Shown one piece after another: positions 1 to 5,425 of a stretch of 6,862 nt of DNA (the stretch's first letter is position 1; every line of letters begins with the position of its first letter). Position numbers and translations under genes: made by a program. Below the pieces are notes generated by a model, which was not told the DNA's origin, ran no database searches, and saw only the letters and a program-made list of their open reading frames with translations. Source of the DNA: Ruminococcus sp. (GTDB taxonomy: Bacteria > Bacillota > Clostridia > Oscillospirales > Ruminococcaceae); contig DMBA01000059.1 of NCBI GenBank assembly GCA_003446315.1, positions 1 through 6,862 on the forward strand, in the 5' to 3' direction.

Positions 1-86
1 AGGAACACGACTAGCACCAGCATAACGCCGGTTGTGGTGAGCAGTACGGTTCCTCCCACTTTTCCTTTCTTCAAGATTCGTTTCAT
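1..86 (-). CDS. Partial small membrane-anchored protein of the pilus operon (N-terminus only)
   Basis: The ATG at 86-84 is preceded, 6 nt away, by an AGGTGG ribosome site (plus 93-98). Twenty-eight codons are visible before the window edge. They give a short basic start (MKRILKKGK) and then a hydrophobic helix (roughly residues 11-28, VGGTVLLTTTGVMLVLVVF), the pattern of a single N-terminal membrane anchor. There is no type III prepilin G/E cleavage site in the visible part: a Gly-Gly occurs at residues 11-12 but no Glu follows at the +5 position. Position right after pilO, on the same strand, suggests a pilus accessory such as a PilX-like or minor-pilin-like protein. That assignment is inference from context; the fragment is too short to identify. 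The gap from the pilO stop is about 74 bp and contains a strong hairpin. Confidence 0.7.
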   Translation of the reverse strand, partial: MKRILKKGKVGGTVLLTTTGVMLVLVVF

Positions 87-92
87 TTGAAA

Positions 93-98
93 CCACCT
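93..98 (-). promoter_or_regulatory. Ribosome binding site of the partial downstream gene
   Basis: Minus-strand AGGTGG (within AAAGGTGG) lies 6 nt before the ATG at 86-84. It supports translation of the short fragment at the window edge. Confidence 0.7.
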
Positions 99-108
99 TT
101 CTCAATTG

Positions 109-150
109 CGGATAGCCTTCTTAGAATTTGTCTCTAAGAAGGCATATCCG
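109..150 (-). other. Long intercistronic hairpin between pilO and the next gene
   Basis: The arms at 115-125 and 133-143 are perfect 11-bp reverse complements with a 7-nt loop. Beyond one bulged base (A144) the stem continues: 109-114 pairs with 145-150, giving about 17 bp in all. On the transcribed (minus) strand no U-run follows; the sequence proceeds directly to the ribosome site of the next gene. It therefore does not look like a standard intrinsic terminator. An mRNA 3'-end stabiliser, a processing site or a partial attenuator that lowers expression of the distal gene would fit. Confidence 0.7.
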
Positions 151-160
151 TACCCATCAA

Positions 161-1036
161 TTACTCAGCAACTGGATCTCGCCACTCTTCGCCATCCCAA
201 ATCGTTTTATCATAGGCAGGTCCGACATCCGGTTCAGTCGGCTCCTGCATGTAAATCGACTTATAGGTAATGGTGACCTCTGTGTAGCCCGGTTTCATAT
301 CATCACCCTCTGCTGTTCCGCCTGTACCCGGAATCGGGTTGCCCTCATCATCAAGCTGCGGAGTCGGTGCAGCAGTATTCTGATTGAATCTGTAGTAATC
401 CTTGGTCACAACATTTGTGATCATCATTGCATCGTTGTTTGCATCTGCATATGCTTTGATGGAATCAAGCAGATCCAGAACATCGGTCTGGTTGATGATG
501 AGCTTCACAGTGTGTGTACCATTGCTGACGGTCTGTGCAGAGCGTGCAGAAAGCACATTGGATTCCAGCAGCTTTGAGGCTGCTTCCAGTGCCAGAGAAC
601 CATCAAGGTCTGCATTCTCATACAGCGGATATGTCACAATATTCGGCGCATAGAAATAGTAGCCCAGTGTAGCTGCTGTTTCATCTGTAACATTCAATGA
701 TTCGGTCATCAGAACGCCGTCGCCGATAAACTGGTCGATGTTCACGAAGCCTTCACGAACAAAGTTTTCAAGTCCGAGACCGTCCATCTCATCGGTAAAT
801 CCCTTTGAAATATCAAGGCTCTCCTGATATCTTGCTTTAATGGTCTTCTGCTTGGCGGGAATTCTGTCAAATTCGATAACTTTGGTTTCCCATTCTGTCT
901 TGACACCTTCCAGTGCCTGCTTGTTGTTATTGAGGTCTTCCAGCTTCGGTCTGATAAATGCAAAAATTGCGATGATGAAAATAACTGCAACGATTGCAAT
1001 CAGCAAGATGACTCTATCGCGGTATCCAAGTTTCAT
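161..1036 (-). CDS. pilO: PilO-like type IV pilus inner-membrane alignment protein
   Basis: The 291-residue product has the bitopic layout of PilO: a short basic N-terminus (MKLGYRDR), one membrane helix (about residues 9-28), then a charged segment likely to form a coiled coil (about 31-75) and a mixed alpha/beta domain (about 85-265). PilO pairs with PilN and links the cytoplasmic PilM ring to the outer parts of the pilus machine; in Gram-positives it spans membrane and wall space. The start overlaps the pilM-N stop as ATGA (1033-1036) and has an AGGAGGG ribosome site 6 nt upstream (1043-1049), so translation is probably coupled. A flexible Pro/Gly/Asp loop at about 222-250 contains DDEGNPI, also found near the PilM-N tail. 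PilO proteins diverge strongly, so the call leans on topology and gene order. A GspM-like or other bitopic pilus protein is the alternative. Confidence 0.8.
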   Translation of the reverse strand: MKLGYRDRVILLIAIVAVIFIIAIFAFIRPKLEDLNNNKQALEGVKTEWETKVIEFDRIPAKQKTIKARYQESLDISKGFTDEMDGLGLENFVREGFVNIDQFIGDGVLMTESLNVTDETAATLGYYFYAPNIVTYPLYENADLDGSLALEAASKLLESNVLSARSAQTVSNGTHTVKLIINQTDVLDLLDSIKAYADANNDAMMITNVVTKDYYRFNQNTAAPTPQLDDEGNPIPGTGGTAEGDDMKPGYTEVTITYKSIYMQEPTEPDVGPAYDKTIWDGEEWRDPVAE

Positions 1037-2700
1037 TGTGCGCCCTCCTCTGCTTCTTCTTCGCCAGCGATCTTCTGAAGGTCAAGTGCTCCGCCCTTCA
1101 TGCTAATGCGCACCTGAAGGCGCTCATCTTCTGCTTCTTCAACAGTGGCCTCAACCTGGATCGGGTTGCCTTCATCGTCAACCTGAACGGCTGCCTGCAC
1201 CTGCTGACCCTGATTCTCTTTTTTGACAATCGAAAATCCATTGTAAGAGACATTCTGAACGTCATCCAGTGCACGAAGTGCTTCAACGACCTTCGAAGGA
1301 AGAACCGGGATCGGCACATCGGTTTCTCTGTCAATTGCCAGATCCAGCGAGAAAATACCATCATTGAAATCAAGCTGCTTAATGGTAGCAAATCCGGATT
1401 CCAGCGCGTTATCGGTGCCGGCTTTTTCAGCAACTGCTGTATTGATCGCCTGCTCGATCTCAAGATACATATCCTTTACCGGCTTCGGACGGCTGACATA
1501 TGCATTATATGCATCGCTGACACCTTCGAGATATGTATTCACGGCTGTCTGCTTGTCATTCAGCATTGTGAGCTGTTCATCAAGTTGCGCTGCGAGCTTG
1601 GATGCTTTCTTATCCTGATATTCTTCAATCTGATCCAGCACTTCATTGTTCTGGTGATTAATAAAGCCCCATGCTCCGGCACAGATCACAATAGATACTG
1701 CTGCCGCAATACCGAGCAGCGCTGCATAGGAGCTGTTGGAACGGATCTTGTTATTGTTGACCGTATCGGTTGCGAGCAGGTTGATGTACTCGGTATCCTT
1801 ATTACGCTTGAACATTGCACCGATGGCGTTTGCGTAAGAGGAGAACTCCAGATTCTCATATCCGTGGATCTGCGGGGGCACATTGATAATGCTGGTGCGG
1901 ATGCCCATCTTTTCGAGTTCGTTTGTCAGGCGGACGTACTCATGGGTATCGCCGTAGAACACAACATTCTCAATCGGATCGCTGCCGGACTTGGATTTCT
2001 GGAACTGCAGCATACGGAAAATGTTTTCGTTGACTGCTTCGAATACATAGTCTTCGGAATCATCATAGTCTTCCGCAGAAATCGAAGCGAAACGGGAGAA
2101 GGAAAGCTGACCCTTCTCATAGAGGTTCAGGGAGATAAAGTTGTTGTCGATCTGAACAGCGAGCAGCGGCATCTTTGCCTTTGTCTTGGTATCGGCAAGC
2201 AGCACCTTGGTAATGCAGTTACAGCCGATCATAACGCTGCGCAGGTTGATCTGAAGCATATTGAACACGCGCTTATAGCAGTCAACAACTTCATACGGGC
2301 AAGCGGTTGCGAGAACCTTCTTTGCACCTTCGGTCTGGTCGGAATCGCCGACGATGATGTAGGATACCGAATAGGACTCATCAATGCCGAGTGCAGCAGC
2401 CATTTCCGCACGAACCATCTTCATGAAGTCCTGCTGTTTTTCAGCTTTCTGAATATGCAGTTCCTTGAAGATCGTCATGTTGGAAGAAATGCTGACGATC
2501 GCTTCTTTATCGGGCATTTTGTTGGTGCGGAGCACCTGGTTGATCAAAGTCGCAAGACGGGGAACGTCACGAACGTGACCGTTCACAATGACTTCTTCTT
2601 CAAGATTAAGAGTTGCAGCGGAGTTGATACGAATTCTGCCGTTGCTTTCAGCACCCTTAATAATCCTTATATTACGGTCGGTAATGTCAAAGGAAAGCAT
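1033..2700 (-). CDS. pilM-pilN: PilM-PilN fusion protein, type IV pilus assembly
   Basis: The product is 555 residues, longer than a typical PilM. Residues 1-310 look like the actin-like PilM ATPase: the N-terminal FDITDRNIRIIKG matches the first phosphate loop region of PilM (usually DIGsssIK), and a second, actin-like half follows (about 178-300, including LLAVQIDNNFISLNLYEKG). A membrane helix follows at about 326-347 (YAALLGIAAAVSIVICAG), then a coiled-coil stretch (about 350-395) and a small alpha/beta domain (about 400-495, with VVEALRALDDVQNVSYNGFS). This second half is the architecture of PilN. In most T4P systems PilM binds the short cytoplasmic tail of a separate PilN; here they are covalently joined. 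The tail (about 500-555) is acidic and probably disordered. The ATG has an AGGTGG site (2710-2715) 9 nt upstream; pilC lies 90 bp upstream and pilO overlaps the stop. Confidence 0.9.
   Translation of the reverse strand: MLSFDITDRNIRIIKGAESNGRIRINSAATLNLEEEVIVNGHVRDVPRLATLINQVLRTNKMPDKEAIVSISSNMTIFKELHIQKAEKQQDFMKMVRAEMAAALGIDESYSVSYIIVGDSDQTEGAKKVLATACPYEVVDCYKRVFNMLQINLRSVMIGCNCITKVLLADTKTKAKMPLLAVQIDNNFISLNLYEKGQLSFSRFASISAEDYDDSEDYVFEAVNENIFRMLQFQKSKSGSDPIENVVFYGDTHEYVRLTNELEKMGIRTSIINVPPQIHGYENLEFSSYANAIGAMFKRNKDTEYINLLATDTVNNNKIRSNSSYAALLGIAAAVSIVICAGAWGFINHQNNEVLDQIEEYQDKKASKLAAQLDEQLTMLNDKQTAVNTYLEGVSDAYNAYVSRPKPVKDMYLEIEQAINTAVAEKAGTDNALESGFATIKQLDFNDGIFSLDLAIDRETDVPIPVLPSKVVEALRALDDVQNVSYNGFSIVKKENQGQQVQAAVQVDDEGNPIQVEATVEEAEDERLQVRISMKGGALDLQKIAGEEEAEEGAQ
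1043..1049 (-). promoter_or_regulatory. Ribosome binding site of pilO inside the end of pilM-pilN
   Basis: Minus-strand AGGAGGG lies 6 nt before the pilO ATG and within the last codons of pilM-pilN. Together with the ATGA stop/start overlap it fixes the pilO start and implies coupled translation. Confidence 0.75.
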
Positions 2701-2741
2701 TTACGAAATCCACCTCTCTGTATTAAGTTGACGTATTATGT

Positions 2742-2764
2742 GTGCGGCGGCGCTGCCGCCGCAC
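2742..2764 (-). other. GC-rich hairpin between pilC and pilM-pilN
   Basis: The arms GTGCGGCGGC (2742-2751) and GCCGCCGCAC (2755-2764) are perfect complements around a 3-nt loop. In the mRNA this falls 26 nt after the pilC stop and about 26 nt before the pilM-N ribosome site. No U-tract follows on either strand, so an efficient intrinsic terminator is unlikely. A segmental mRNA stabiliser or processing point that sets PilC to PilM-N stoichiometry is more plausible. Confidence 0.75.
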
Positions 2765-2790
2765 CAAAAGCCTTCGTTCTTTTAAATTGA

Positions 2791-3990
2791 TTATTCGTCG
2801 CCGATGTTGCCGATCGAATCGTACAGTGCCGGGAAGAACGCTGCGCAGACGAGACCGATGATAACGCCGAGGATAATCAGCATCAACGGTTCGAGCATGG
2901 AGCACAGACGCTTAACGGCGGAGTCTGCTTCTTCGTCGTAATATTCAGCGGTTTTTGCGAGAATGTCATCCAATGCACCGGCTTCCTCACCAACGAAGAT
3001 GATGGAGCAGAACATGGAATCGAAGATGTCGGCTCTTTGGATCGAGGAGCTGAGTGTTTCACCACTCTTGACCTCATCAATAATATCGCGGAACTTCATG
3101 GAGATGTAGGAGTTGTTCAGCGTATCTGCGGAGCGCTTCAGACATTCAACCATCGGAAGACCGGAAGAATAAAGGGAAGCCATAGTCTGTGCAAAACGTG
3201 CTGTGTAGATCTTCACAACCAGTTTGCCGAATCCCGGTCCTTTTATAATGAAGCGGTCCCATTTCACGCGCGTATCCGGGAGCTTCATCATATAAACGAA
3301 TGCGAATATCAATGCTGCTACCACTAATATCAGGATGAGCCAGTGCGCAACCAGGAACTTACCGATCGCAGTCATTGCTTTGGTCAGTGTCGGCATATCC
3401 GCAGGGTCTTCATACAAGTCTTCGAAGACCGGCATGATGAACACGAAAACGCCGATAACAACGGCAATGGTCAGGACAACCAGGATGATCGGGTAAACCA
3501 TTGCACTCTTAATTGTGTTTGCGAGTTTATTCTGGTTTGCATAGTAGTCACTGAGACGCTGCATGATAATGTCCATCTGACCGGACGACTCGCCTGCGCC
3601 GACCATTGATGTCAGCAGTGTCGGGAAGACGCTTCCGTGTACTTCCAGTGCATCTGAGAACGATTCGCCCTTCTGCACGTTTTCATACACATCACGCCAT
3701 ACATTTCGAGCAGCTTCGCTCTCCTGCTCTTTGCAGAGAATGTCAAGTGCTTTCACCAGTGTCAAACCGGATGTCAGCATCGCAGCCATCTGACGGGTTG
3801 CAAACGCCAGATCCTTCGTCTTAAACTTTTTAACGGTTTTGACGGTGGACTGTCGTTCCTTGTATTCGGTGACATACATTCCCTTTTCTCGGATTTTTGC
3901 CAGAAATTCCTGCTCATCTTCCGCTGTCATAACGCCTTTTCGGACATTACCGACTGCGTCTTTTGCTGTATAAGCAAAACTCATTGGCAT
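2791..3990 (-). CDS. pilC: PilC/GspF-type inner-membrane platform protein of the type IV pilus
   Basis: The 399-residue protein has the length and layout of PilC: an N-terminal region beginning FAYTAKDAVGNVRKG (the usual 'Y.a.d..G....G' start), then two repeated T2SSF domains at about 65-190 and 265-390. Each repeat carries its signature: LAFATRQMAAMLTSGLTLVKAL with GAGESSGQMD at 131-140 in the first, and ARFAQTMASLYSSGLPMVECL with VGEEAGALDD at 333-342 in the second. Membrane helices are seen at about 165-188, 215-236 and 367-388. PilC is the membrane platform through which the assembly and retraction ATPases act on the growing pilus. Start: the ATG at 3990 sits 4-7 nt after a near-perfect AGGAGGTGG site; an ATG two codons later is less well spaced. 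It is the first gene of this transcript, with no pilB or pilT before it. Confidence 0.96.
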   Translation of the reverse strand: MPMSFAYTAKDAVGNVRKGVMTAEDEQEFLAKIREKGMYVTEYKERQSTVKTVKKFKTKDLAFATRQMAAMLTSGLTLVKALDILCKEQESEAARNVWRDVYENVQKGESFSDALEVHGSVFPTLLTSMVGAGESSGQMDIIMQRLSDYYANQNKLANTIKSAMVYPIILVVLTIAVVIGVFVFIMPVFEDLYEDPADMPTLTKAMTAIGKFLVAHWLILILVVAALIFAFVYMMKLPDTRVKWDRFIIKGPGFGKLVVKIYTARFAQTMASLYSSGLPMVECLKRSADTLNNSYISMKFRDIIDEVKSGETLSSSIQRADIFDSMFCSIIFVGEEAGALDDILAKTAEYYDEEADSAVKRLCSMLEPLMLIILGVIIGLVCAAFFPALYDSIGNIGDE

Positions 3991-3994
3991 AAAA

Positions 3995-4003
3995 CCACCT
4001 CCT
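3995..4003 (-). promoter_or_regulatory. Strong ribosome binding site of pilC
   Basis: Minus-strand AGGAGGTGG is nearly full complementarity to the 16S 3' end and lies just before the ATG at 3990. Its upstream edge (TGCAGG, 4001-4006) can pair with CCTGCA in the leader (4071-4076 on the same RNA), which would mask part of the site. Confidence 0.85.
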
Positions 4004-4181
4004 GCAAGCCTGATTTGATTGTTTTGAAGCGCCGATGAGCGATTCGGTGCTTCGTTAGGGTTTATCCGTGTGCAGGCTGCGCAAGCCGGACAGTTTCCGT
4101 GACCGGCATCCCCCGCGTCCCGGACGCTGCCGTGTTAGTCAATCTGAAAACGGGCATAGCAATAGCCACACATAGATTCAT
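4004..4181 (-). promoter_or_regulatory. Long structured 5' leader of the pil operon, candidate cis-regulatory RNA
   Basis: From the predicted start point (about 4181) to the pilC ATG there are about 190 nt without a convincing ORF. Four helices can be drawn. H1: 4104-4108 with 4128-4132, stacked on 4115-4119 with 4123-4127. H2: GCCGG 4085-4089 with CCGGC 4103-4107, plus an inner 2 bp. H3: GGCT 4075-4078 with AGCC 4084-4087, extendable by 4064-4067 with 4088-4091. H4: 4026-4035 with 4044-4053, 9 bp with one mismatch. H1 and H2 share bases 4104-4107; H2 and H3 share 4085-4087, so they exclude each other. None is followed by a U-run, so control would act on translation or stability. I do not recognise a known riboswitch consensus; the class is open. 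Confidence 0.5.
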
Positions 4182-4187
4182 AGAAAT

Positions 4188-4216
4188 ATTATACCACAGA
4201 TAATTGATGATTGCAA
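4188..4216 (-). promoter_or_regulatory. Promoter of the pil operon
   Basis: On the minus strand TTGCAA (4211-4216) and a perfect TATAAT (4188-4193) are separated by 17 nt, with an extended TGG directly before the -10. This fits a housekeeping sigma-A promoter with expected start near 4181. The -35 begins immediately after the lacI-family stop codon (4217-4219), so the pil promoter occupies nearly all the space next to the upstream gene. Confidence 0.8.
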
Positions 4217-5290
4217 CTATGTTTCATCCAAATTTTCGCCCTCTTTTTTAGGCGTTTCGACCAATCCTTCTGCCGGCTCCGCCATCGACTGCTTGATAAT
4301 GATTCTGCCCGGTATCACATGGCGTGCTGCGGGTTTCTGTGGATTTTGCAGTCTTGCAAGCAGCAGCACAACCGCCGTATGTGCCATCTCGGAAAGATCG
4401 ACTTCCACGGTCGTGATCGCCGGGATGCACATATCAGATACTGTATAATTATCGTATCCTGTCACGGAGATATCTTCCGGCACACGATAGCCTTTTCTTT
4501 GCAGATCCCCGATGACCCGGAATGCCGTTTCGTCGCAGTTGCAGACGAATGCTGTCGGCATTTCTGCCGGGAAATCGTAATCCGTCAGCGTGAAGCCGTT
4601 GGAAAGGCGGTCTTCCAGCGTCCATTCCTGCCGGTATTCAAGTTTATGCTCCATCAGACATCGGATATATCCGAGGAACCGGTCATGGATGCTGCTGGTT
4701 GCCGTCACGGAACCGATAAACCCGATTTTTTTGTGACCGAGTGCGACCAGCCGGTCTGTCATCAGATAACTATCATAATAGTTATCCGAGATCACCGCAT
4801 CAATGTCGCTGTGCTTATCATAAAAATCCAGAAACAGCATCGGGATGTGCAAAGATGCAAGTTTTTCCAGATAATCCGTTGAAAGCTGACCGACGATAAT
4901 CAAGCCGCGCACCTGCCGTTCCGCCGCGATCCGGGGCAAAACGCAGTTTTTTTCATCCGATTCCGTCACGCTTTCATAGACAGAATACAGATTGCAGCGC
5001 GTCAGTTCCTTCGCAACGCCGGCTGTCAGGAACCAATAAAATGTGCCGCGCCCGCCGGCAAAGCGTTCGCTGGTCAAAATGCCGATACTGCCGCCCTGCT
5101 GCACTTCCGGTGCAGCTTTCCGGGGTGTACGCGGTGCAGACGGACGATACCCAAGCTCGGATGCACGGGTTCGGATGCGGTTTCGCATCTCCTCACTCAC
5201 ACCGCCGCGGTCGTTCAGCGCATTGGAAACCGTGACAACGCTGACACCCAGTTCTTTCGCAATATCAGACATGCGGACACCGTTTTTCAT
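4217..5290 (-). CDS. LacI/GalR-family transcriptional repressor
   Basis: A 357-residue regulator. An N-terminal LacI-type helix-turn-helix and hinge occupy about residues 6-55: MSDIAKELGVSVVTVSNALN, then SEEMRNRIRTRASELGYRPS, nearly a textbook match. A periplasmic-binding-protein-like effector domain follows (about 66-335), with GSIGILTSE, the VRGLIIVG strand, the VISDNYYDSYLMTDRLVALGHKKIGFIG core, PEDISVTGYDN and the closing GRIIIKQSM. The family binds palindromic operators as dimers and usually responds to a sugar or sugar phosphate; the ligand cannot be read here. Start: the ATG at 5290 has GGAGG 6 nt upstream and begins just before the helix-turn-helix. The frame stays open to 5464, but that extension has no domain match and covers the promoter. 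A charged tail (PKKEGENLDET) extends past the usual end. The pil promoter follows immediately. Confidence 0.96.
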   Translation of the reverse strand: MKNGVRMSDIAKELGVSVVTVSNALNDRGGVSEEMRNRIRTRASELGYRPSAPRTPRKAAPEVQQGGSIGILTSERFAGGRGTFYWFLTAGVAKELTRCNLYSVYESVTESDEKNCVLPRIAAERQVRGLIIVGQLSTDYLEKLASLHIPMLFLDFYDKHSDIDAVISDNYYDSYLMTDRLVALGHKKIGFIGSVTATSSIHDRFLGYIRCLMEHKLEYRQEWTLEDRLSNGFTLTDYDFPAEMPTAFVCNCDETAFRVIGDLQRKGYRVPEDISVTGYDNYTVSDMCIPAITTVEVDLSEMAHTAVVLLLARLQNPQKPAARHVIPGRIIIKQSMAEPAEGLVETPKKEGENLDET

Positions 5291-5298
5291 GGCATGCC

Positions 5299-5303
5299 TC
5301 CGT
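5299..5303 (-). promoter_or_regulatory. Ribosome binding site that fixes the lacI-family start
   Basis: Minus-strand GGAGG lies about 6 nt before the ATG at 5290. It supports this start over the longer open frame that reaches 5464. Confidence 0.8.
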
Positions 5304-5340
5304 CTTATTTCCTGCCGTTCTGCAATTGAATTAGATAATA

Positions 5341-5370
5341 TATAATATAGTATAATATAGCATAATTTTA
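5341..5370. repeat. Tandem 10-bp AT repeat in the lacI leader region
   Basis: TATAATATAG occurs twice in direct succession (5341-5350 and 5351-5360), followed by a diverged third copy (CATAATTTTA, 5361-5370). The period is close to one DNA helical turn. It lies just downstream of the likely operator and inside the predicted lacI-family leader. The 10-bp phasing may bend DNA or ease melting, but it may simply be AT-rich spacer. Confidence 0.6.
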
Positions 5371-5380
5371 CTGCCGGCAG
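5371..5380. promoter_or_regulatory. Candidate LacI-family operator palindrome
   Basis: CTGCCGGCAG is a perfect 10-bp palindrome with a central CG step, the layout expected of LacI/GalR operators. It stands out as GC-rich in otherwise AT-rich DNA and begins about 10 bp downstream of the predicted start point of the regulator's own transcript. This is where a bound repressor would block transcription, so autoregulation is the natural reading. Binding is not demonstrated. Confidence 0.5.
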
Positions 5381-5396
5381 CGAATACTTTTTCTTT

Positions 5397-5425
5397 ATTA
5401 TAACACAATTTAAGAAATTTGTAAA
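5397..5425 (-). promoter_or_regulatory. Promoter of the lacI-family gene
   Basis: Minus-strand TTTACA (5420-5425, five of six consensus bases), a 17-nt spacer, and a perfect TATAAT (5397-5402) preceded by an extended TGT. The expected start is near 5390, giving a leader of about 100 nt that contains the palindrome at 5371-5380 and the AT repeat. Confidence 0.75.

Noticed and set aside
1036..2790. A 584-codon open frame on the plus strand, opposite pilM-pilN
   Set aside because: It is an antisense shadow. The minus strand gives a clear PilM-PilN protein with ribosome site and coupling to pilO, while the plus frame has a Cys/His/Ile-rich composition with no domain pattern, and runs through the intercistronic hairpin.
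4026..4053. Intrinsic terminator before pilC
   Set aside because: The stem is reasonable, but the RNA after it reads AAAACAAUCAAAUC rather than a U-run, and pilC with a strong ribosome site follows directly.
4004..4181. Cyclic di-GMP-I (GEMM), cyclic di-GMP-II or cobalamin riboswitch
   Set aside because: GGGACGC and a CACGGAAAC segment recall pieces of cyclic di-GMP motifs, but the order is wrong and the conserved GEMM-I core (AAACC, GAAA loop, GGGACGCAAAGCC) is missing. No cobalamin B12-box was seen. A covariance-model search could still overturn this.
4211..4882. A 223-codon plus-strand open frame opposite the LacI-family gene
   Set aside because: The minus-strand protein matches LacI/GalR domains throughout. 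The plus frame starts at the pil -35 element and shows no recognisable motif or ribosome site.
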